Positions 14,037 through 16,988 of a stretch of 16,988 nucleotides of DNA are shown here, piece after piece. The number at the start of each line of letters is the position of its first letter. Position 1 is the first letter of the stretch. The translations under genes and the position numbers were made by a program. Below the pieces are notes generated by a model. That model searched no databases, had not been told where the DNA came from, and saw only the letters and a list, made by a program, of their open reading frames with translations. This DNA is from 2-02-FULL-49-11 sp040757655 (GTDB taxonomy: Bacteria > Patescibacteriota > Patescibacteriia > 2-02-FULL-49-11), in NCBI GenBank assembly GCA_040757655.1, contig JBFLWV010000024.1:1-16988 (forward strand), written 5' to 3'.

Positions 14037-14951
14037 TTGTCTGTTGCGGAATCAGCCACCTGCACTGGCATGGCGCGCGTCCTTCAAGGCCAATCCCACG
14101 ATGGCCTCTACCCGATCCTCAACGATCCGAGACTAGAATGGCAAACACTCCTTTCAAGTCTCGTGTTAAGGATCGTGGGTAAGTTATCGAATGGCTGGTT
14201 CATCATCGACGACACGGTGATTCCGAAACAGTTCGCCAAGGTCGTGGAAAACATTGCCTGGGTCTTTTCCTCGAAGGAAGGCCGTTCTGTCTTGGGTTTG
14301 AACATCGTTGTCCTCTGCTGGAGCAACGGCACCCTCACGATACCTCTCGCCTTCAAGATGTGGCGGAAGGACGGAGCGAAGTCGAAATTCGATTTGGCTC
14401 TAGATCTCCTCTCGTATGCGCGGAATTTCCTGCAATTACAGCCAAAATACGTGGTATTCGACTCATGGTACGCGTCAAAAGACATCTTGAAGCGACTGAA
14501 CCGATGGGGGTGGACGTTCGTGTGCCAGCTTAAGAAGAACCGGCTCCTGAACGGCGTCCAGCTGCAGCGCGTCCACCGGAATCCTTACTGGATGGAGCGC
14601 GGGGTCATCTATGGCAACCTCGAGGTGCTTATTGTCAGACACGGCAAGAAGTACTTTGCCACGAATGACCTTACTTCCTCCAAGCAGGATATCTTGTCAA
14701 GGTACAAGACCCGCTGGTCGATTGAGACCATGTTCCGCCTGTTGCACGGGAAGCTTGGTATGGATCAGTGCGAGGCGCGTTCCTTAAGGGCGCAAACGGC
14801 ACACATCGCTCTCTGCCTGATGAGCTTCCTGATTCTAGAACGGGTGAAACAATCAACCGGTAAAACCTGGTATCAATTAAGACGCGAGTACAGTTTTCAT
14901 CCCGAACGGGTCGATTTGATGTTTAATGAGCTAAAATTATTCACTGCGTAA
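14037..14951 (+). CDS. IS4/IS701-type DDE transposase, 5' end missing
   Basis: Up to 304 residues from TTG 14037; an internal ATG at 14070 gives a shorter version. The DDE triad is visible: FIIDDTVIPK (Asp58/59), VVFDSWYAS (Asp142) and YKTRWSIETMFR (Glu230 with the YREK-like context). It cuts and pastes its own insertion sequence. The frame is open only back to 14013 and has no ATG in the extension. Homologous proteins usually begin about 20 residues before the LLSVAESATCTG segment, so the N-terminus is probably lost. No terminal inverted repeat is seen on either side. It meets the truncated recombinase head to head with no spacer, so both were cut at the same junction, by deletion or by assembly error. 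Confidence 0.85.
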   Translation: MSVAESATCTGMARVLQGQSHDGLYPILNDPRLEWQTLLSSLVLRIVGKLSNGWFIIDDTVIPKQFAKVVENIAWVFSSKEGRSVLGLNIVVLCWSNGTLTIPLAFKMWRKDGAKSKFDLALDLLSYARNFLQLQPKYVVFDSWYASKDILKRLNRWGWTFVCQLKKNRLLNGVQLQRVHRNPYWMERGVIYGNLEVLIVRHGKKYFATNDLTSSKQDILSRYKTRWSIETMFRLLHGKLGMDQCEARSLRAQTAHIALCLMSFLILERVKQSTGKTWYQLRREYSFHPERVDLMFNELKLFTA

Positions 14952-14999
14952 GTCCTGATTTAAGCTATGTACGGAGCTAAACCATTGCCAGGAGAACGA

Positions 15000-15248
15000 G
15001 TGGACACCGATGAGTTGATCAATCGCGTGGCCGCGGAAACAGGACTGTCTCAGAAGACGGTTGAGAAGATCACCTCGTCCTTGTTTGAACAAATGACTCA
15101 TTACCTCGAACAGTGTCGTCCGATTAACATTAAGGACTTTGGCACGTTTTTCATCCGCCCGACCACTCCCACGCGGACGTTCAAGTTCAATCCCTCCCAG
15201 CGTCTGCGCGCCATCTTCGGTTGGTCGTCAACGTATAAAGGCAAATGA
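15000..15248 (+). CDS. HU/IHF-family DNA-binding protein
   Basis: 82 residues from GTG 15000, chosen because AGGAG (14990-14994) sits five bases upstream and because the protein then begins as HU does (DTDELINRVAAETGLSQKTVEKI). An ATG at 14967 in the same frame would add 11 residues that do not resemble HU. The helical dimerisation part is followed by the strand IKDFGTFFIR and the closing motif KFNPSQRLRAIF. It is a short, slightly divergent member that should bend and wrap DNA as a dimer. It lies in the broken mobile region, so it may be an element-borne HU. Confidence 0.8.
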   Translation: MDTDELINRVAAETGLSQKTVEKITSSLFEQMTHYLEQCRPINIKDFGTFFIRPTTPTRTFKFNPSQRLRAIFGWSSTYKGK

Positions 15249-15275
15249 AAAGACCACTCAACATCAAGGCGTTGG

Positions 15276-15641
15276 ATGGGGAGTTGGTTGGTCCTGACAG
15301 AAATGCGGAAGAAGGAGTTGGCAGAAGAGATATGGGAAGTGCCAGAATATCTGCCGTTTAATGAGCAATATGTCGAGACAGAGACTTTGTAGTAATGATG
15401 AAGGACGGAAGGATTGGCCTCTTTGACCCGCACGGGGTTCACCTGGCAGACTTCCATGCAAAGTCAGAGGGGCTACACTTGTACATTTACCGCATTGCAA
15501 AAGCAAGGCCGCAAGGTCTTCGGCGGTATTGTGGCCAACACTGATTCGCGCTGCTTCACCGGCCAGTGGATGATCTACGAGGGCGATGGCAAGGAGGCAC
15601 GGAAAGATGATTGGAGTAATTGGGTTAGTTTGGTGTTATAG
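15276..15641 (+). pseudogene. Small gene broken by two frameshifts (unknown protein)
   Basis: Three consecutive reading frames join into one sensible protein. Frame A (from ATG 15276 or 15303) gives MRKKELAEEIWEVPEYLPF...VETET and stops at 15390-15392. Frame B (through 15386) gives FVVMMKDGRIGLFDPHG...IAKAR. Frame A resumes after about 15508 with KVFGGIVANTDSRCFTGQW...WVSLVL, ending at 15641. The first shift fits loss of one T from a run (ACTTT/GTA). The second lies within 15503-15513. The restored product is about 110-120 residues, with no family I recognise. It starts 27 bp after the HU stop and could once have been co-transcribed. Sequencing error is an alternative. Confidence 0.55.
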
Positions 15642-15767
15642 CAATTGATAGACAGCATGAGATGAGCATATGCACCTTGATTCCTGAGGGATTGTGTATT
15701 AGAGTGAATGTATTACCTATAATAAAGAGGAAGAGGAAAGGAATCGCCTCTTTAATTTTATTGTCCT
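15642..15767 (+). promoter_or_regulatory. Promoter-like -10 box and leader hairpin
   Basis: TATAAT at 15718-15723 is an exact -10 consensus, but no convincing -35 lies 16-19 bases upstream. AAAGAGG (15724-15730) pairs with CCTCTTT (15747-15753), followed by AATTTTATT, a terminator-like hairpin directly in front of the next ATG. It could serve as a terminator for upstream transcripts or as a leader structure. No other features are seen in the gap. Confidence 0.4.
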
Positions 15768-16769
15768 ATGAATTACCTTAAGAAATACTGGTATTTAGTC
15801 GTCATCGTCGTGATCGGCGCGGGAGTGATGATCACCGCGACAACACGGCACAAGCCGCGTTATCCACAGCAGGCGCAACCGCCAGTCGCGGAGAATCCGC
15901 AGGCGACTGATATCCCTGCAACCACTATTGTCTCCGAGTCAGGCGTTATACCAACTAATGCCACCGTTGTGTTTAAAGAAAATACTGGTGATAAAACCAT
16001 GACGGCAGTGTACCTGAAAGATAATATTGATGGTAGAGAAATTTATTTCGCCACGTTACCTAATATTCGCAAGAGCTATCATCCCGCCGAGTACCATAAC
16101 GGCCATATCTATATTCTTCTTCGTACCGGTGGCGATAGTGGCTATGAAACCGACCCCGATTGGACAGATGAACTATGGAGATATGACGTATATGGCAAGA
16201 GAGAAAAAATATTTTCTGCTAGGGGTTTAGACTTCCGTGTATCGGACGATGAAAGCTTAATCGCCGTGAAAGCGAATGAGAATTATTTCATCCTGAATAG
16301 TAATGGAGTCACTTTGAAATCTTTTCAAAAGAATGAAATCGTTATTTCTTCGGAAAATTATGATGCGCTCCAGTTTAATTTCCTCTCATGGGCACCAAAC
16401 ATTATATGGTTGAACGTTACGTTTGGGCCTAGTTTGGTGGGTTTAACAAAAATCAACACCGTCACGTTTTCTGTGATGAAGTATGATTTGCTCGGAAAAA
16501 TCTATAATGGGCCAGATTACTCACTAAATGTCGCAAATGAAAAGTTAGCAGTTAGCAGTTATCCCGCAATATTTGACGTTGACAGCGCACAAGAGTTTGA
16601 ACAAAGCAAAAAAAACGTGGATTTAATCATCTATGATCTGAACACTCAGAAGCAAACTCGTATTACATCTTCACGGGCTAAGAAATTTGAACCAAAATGG
16701 ACTAATGAGATGACTCTTGAATATAATGATCCAATTAGTGAAGGACGATTAACGTATAGATTTCAGTAA
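15768..16769 (+). CDS. Membrane-anchored protein with beta-propeller-like repeats (function unknown)
   Basis: 333 residues. An N-terminal anchor at about 8-25 (YLVVIVVIGAGVMITA) is followed by a Pro/Gln/Ala linker (about 30-60) and an extracytoplasmic domain of alternating beta strands. Repeating units such as GHIYILLRTGG...DELWRYDVYGKREKIF, LLGKIYNGP and VDLIIYDLNTQKQTRITSS...FEPKW resemble TolB/WD40-type propeller blades. I do not recognise a specific family. The base composition is clearly more A/T-rich than the surface operon, guaA or rpoD, which suggests separate acquisition. It starts at ATG 15768 with no strong Shine-Dalgarno site. It could bind a protein or sugar outside the membrane, but that is a guess from the fold only. 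Confidence 0.8.
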   Translation: MNYLKKYWYLVVIVVIGAGVMITATTRHKPRYPQQAQPPVAENPQATDIPATTIVSESGVIPTNATVVFKENTGDKTMTAVYLKDNIDGREIYFATLPNIRKSYHPAEYHNGHIYILLRTGGDSGYETDPDWTDELWRYDVYGKREKIFSARGLDFRVSDDESLIAVKANENYFILNSNGVTLKSFQKNEIVISSENYDALQFNFLSWAPNIIWLNVTFGPSLVGLTKINTVTFSVMKYDLLGKIYNGPDYSLNVANEKLAVSSYPAIFDVDSAQEFEQSKKNVDLIIYDLNTQKQTRITSSRAKKFEPKWTNEMTLEYNDPISEGRLTYRFQ

Positions 16770-16874
16770 ATCTTTTGAACAGTCAATTGCCCCAACTCCT
16801 GCTTCAATAACCATGTCATTAATGAAGTAGGAGTGGGGTAGCGTACCGATAATAGCGCTTTTTAATAACTGATG
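16770..16874. other. Intergenic gap with a long hairpin between convergent genes
   Basis: ACTCCTGCTTCA (16795-16806) pairs with TGAAGTAGGAGT (16823-16834) over 12 bp with one G-U pair. CCCC/GGGG (16790-16793, 16835-16838) extends the stem past one bulged A. It has no T-tract on either side, so it is not a classical terminator. It could act as a transcript end for both convergent genes, or be an insertion-sequence end. GCGCTTTTT follows at about 16856. Confidence 0.5.
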
Positions 16875-16988
16875 TTACGCAGGGCTTACCAATGCAAACT
16901 GACTTTTCAAGGACTGAAGCTCTTTAAAACTTGCCATTAGTGCCCTCACATACAGCTTCGATTTGAGCGCGAAATGATTGGTAGAGAC
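16875..16988 (-). CDS. 3' end of a gene entering from the right (unknown)
   Basis: A minus-strand frame runs from the window edge for 37 codons to TAA at 16877-16875. It reads NHFALKSKLYVRALMASFKE and ends in FALVSPA. The mix of basic and hydrophobic residues looks helical. I do not recognise a family, although the setting beside other mobile genes makes a transposase tail possible. Confidence 0.4.
   Translation of the reverse strand, partial: VSTNHFALKSKLYVRALMASFKELQSLKSQFALVSPA

Noticed and set aside
14041..14120. Further upstream extension of the recombinase frame on the minus strand
   Set aside because: The frame stays open but is only the antisense of the transposase gene and shows no resolvase motif such as YxRxS.
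15724..15760. Firm call of an intrinsic terminator
   Set aside because: The stem is only seven base pairs with a 16-nt loop and a broken T-run, and it overlaps the TATAAT box context, so I list it only as a leader hairpin.
1..16988. Recoded TGA (code 25) as in Gracilibacteria
   Set aside because: TGA ends the CAP protein, the deaminase, guaA and HU exactly where these families end, and no TGA interrupts a conserved domain.

Overview
The window looks like chromosomal DNA of an uncultivated Candidate Phyla Radiation (Patescibacteria, probably Parcubacteria-type) bacterium. This is inferred from gene content and style, not from a marker-gene tree. The signs are compact genes with few Shine-Dalgarno sites, a DUF11 surface protein with its own sortase, a membrane-bound CAP protein, a short IMP dehydrogenase without CBS domains, and A/T-rich 'CAAAATCC'-type repeats between genes. 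TGA ends several clear genes (CAP protein, adenosine-deaminase-like gene, guaA, HU), so this is not a code-25 lineage.

Layout. 1-84 (minus) is the start of a gene that leaves the window. 223-3925 is a tight three-gene cell-surface operon: a DUF11-repeat protein with an LPDTG sorting signal, a sortase, and a CAP-domain membrane protein. 4028-4852 is a patatin-like lipase. 4935-8847 is a purine block: guaB, an adenosine-deaminase-like enzyme, and guaA. 9182-12359 is dnaG followed by rpoD. The gaps around the purine block (6079-6179, 7208-7300, 8861-9175) are filled by related A/T-rich hairpin repeats. The third copy is interrupted by a 210-bp insert flanked by 6-bp CTATAG repeats. Its minus strand folds like a structured RNA and resembles the HEARO/omega-RNA family.

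From 12433 the window becomes an accessory, broken region: a partial tRNA copy, a complete tRNA-Asn with a terminator, a large serine recombinase on the minus strand with no N-terminus, an IS4/IS701-type transposase with no N-terminus that meets it head to head, an HU-like gene, a doubly frameshifted small gene, an A/T-richer membrane-anchored propeller-like protein, and the tail of a gene entering from the right on the minus strand.

Working together: the first operon can make, anchor and accompany a long surface protein. The purine block can turn adenosine-type nucleosides or IMP into GMP. dnaG-rpoD is the familiar primase/sigma pair. The most unusual items are the paired palindromes inside guaB where the CBS domains normally sit, the structured insert in the hairpin repeat, and the degraded integration region at tRNA-Asn.
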